From NCBI GenBank assembly GCA_048268105.1, contig JBLWWH010000028.1:1-30534 (forward strand): a stretch of DNA of 30,534 bases, written 5' to 3'. The notes beneath the pieces are model-generated. The model was not told where the DNA came from, searched no databases, and saw only the letters and a list, made by a program, of their open reading frames with translations. The position numbers and the translations under genes were made by a program. This stretch comes from Profundicola sp048268105. GTDB lineage: Bacteria; Bacteroidota; Bacteroidia; Flavobacteriales; Weeksellaceae. Shown here one piece after another: positions 30,485 to 30,534 of the stretch; position 1 is the first letter of the stretch, and each line of letters opens with the position of its first letter.

Positions 30485-30534
30485 CTGTCGAGGTTTCGAT
30501 ACAAATTTTTCTAAGGAAAAATTCACTCAACCTG
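30485..30534 (-). repeat. Palindromic intergenic repeat, copy 2 (cut by the window end)
   Basis: Read on the minus strand, the layout matches copy 1: outer stem AGGTT with AACCT, inner stem AATTTTTC with GAAAAATT, and unpaired strands GAGTG and TGTATCGA. The outermost CTGTC (30485-30489) would pair with GACAG, of which only the first G (30534) is inside the window. Confidence 0.78.

Noticed and set aside
1..30534. CRISPR arrays, tRNA or rRNA genes, insertion sequences, prophage genes
   Set aside because: No regularly spaced repeats, tRNA-like cloverleaves, rRNA sequence, transposase or phage motifs were found on either strand.

Overview
The window is an AT-rich stretch from a member of the Bacteroidota, most likely class Flavobacteriia. 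Three things support this: a secreted protein with a type IX secretion (T9SS) C-terminal sorting domain at the right end, several TAnnTTTG boxes (the Bacteroidota -7 promoter element) upstream of genes, and starts that generally lack Shine-Dalgarno sequences. All 28 genes, including one broken one, lie on the + strand. The first 27 (116-28737) form one surface or exopolysaccharide biosynthesis locus. I cannot name the species.

Layout. 116-11336 (module A): rfbA, a Wzx flippase, a VioA/FdtB-like sugar aminotransferase, a GNAT acetyltransferase, an ATP-grasp ligase, a GT2 glycosyltransferase carrying a fresh 24-bp tandem duplication, two consecutive sulfotransferase-GT4 pairs, and a secreted beta-helix protein of the pectate-lyase-like superfamily. 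11468-14887 (module B): rfbC, a decayed second rfbA (about 430 bp of its middle plus a further 10 bp are missing), a third sulfotransferase of a different family, and a second Wzx flippase. 14961-28737 (module C): ugd (UDP-glucose dehydrogenase), GT4, a polysaccharide pyruvyl transferase, two GTs, a dTDP-L-rhamnose 4-epimerase-like enzyme, a GT, and then two related multi-membrane-span proteins (candidate Wzy polymerases) with a GT4 between them, followed by two more GTs. 28810-30261: a T9SS cargo protein with four FN3-like repeats, closed by a strong intrinsic terminator. The last 150 bases hold two inverted copies of a palindromic intergenic repeat.

How the genes work together (inference). 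RfbA and RfbC supply dTDP-6-deoxyhexoses (rfbB and rfbD must lie elsewhere), the epimerase may convert dTDP-L-rhamnose to dTDP-6-deoxy-L-talose, and Ugd supplies UDP-glucuronate. Ten glycosyltransferases build lipid-linked repeat units, Wzx flips them, and a Wzy-like protein polymerises them. Sulfate (three sulfotransferases), pyruvate ketal and uronic acid would make the polymer strongly anionic. The aminotransferase/GNAT/ATP-grasp trio suggests an N-acylated, perhaps aminoacylated, amino sugar. No initiating phosphoglycosyl transferase and no Wza/Wzc export genes are present, so the locus continues upstream or uses genes elsewhere.

The doubling of rfbA, wzx, the wzy-like gene and one GT4, with promoter boxes in front of rfbA, rfbC, the rfbA remnant and ugd, suggests a composite locus made by joining or duplicating polysaccharide modules. 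The most novel points are the sulfotransferase-rich make-up, the paired polymerase-like family with conserved motifs at fixed spacing, and the covarying palindromic repeat at the right edge.
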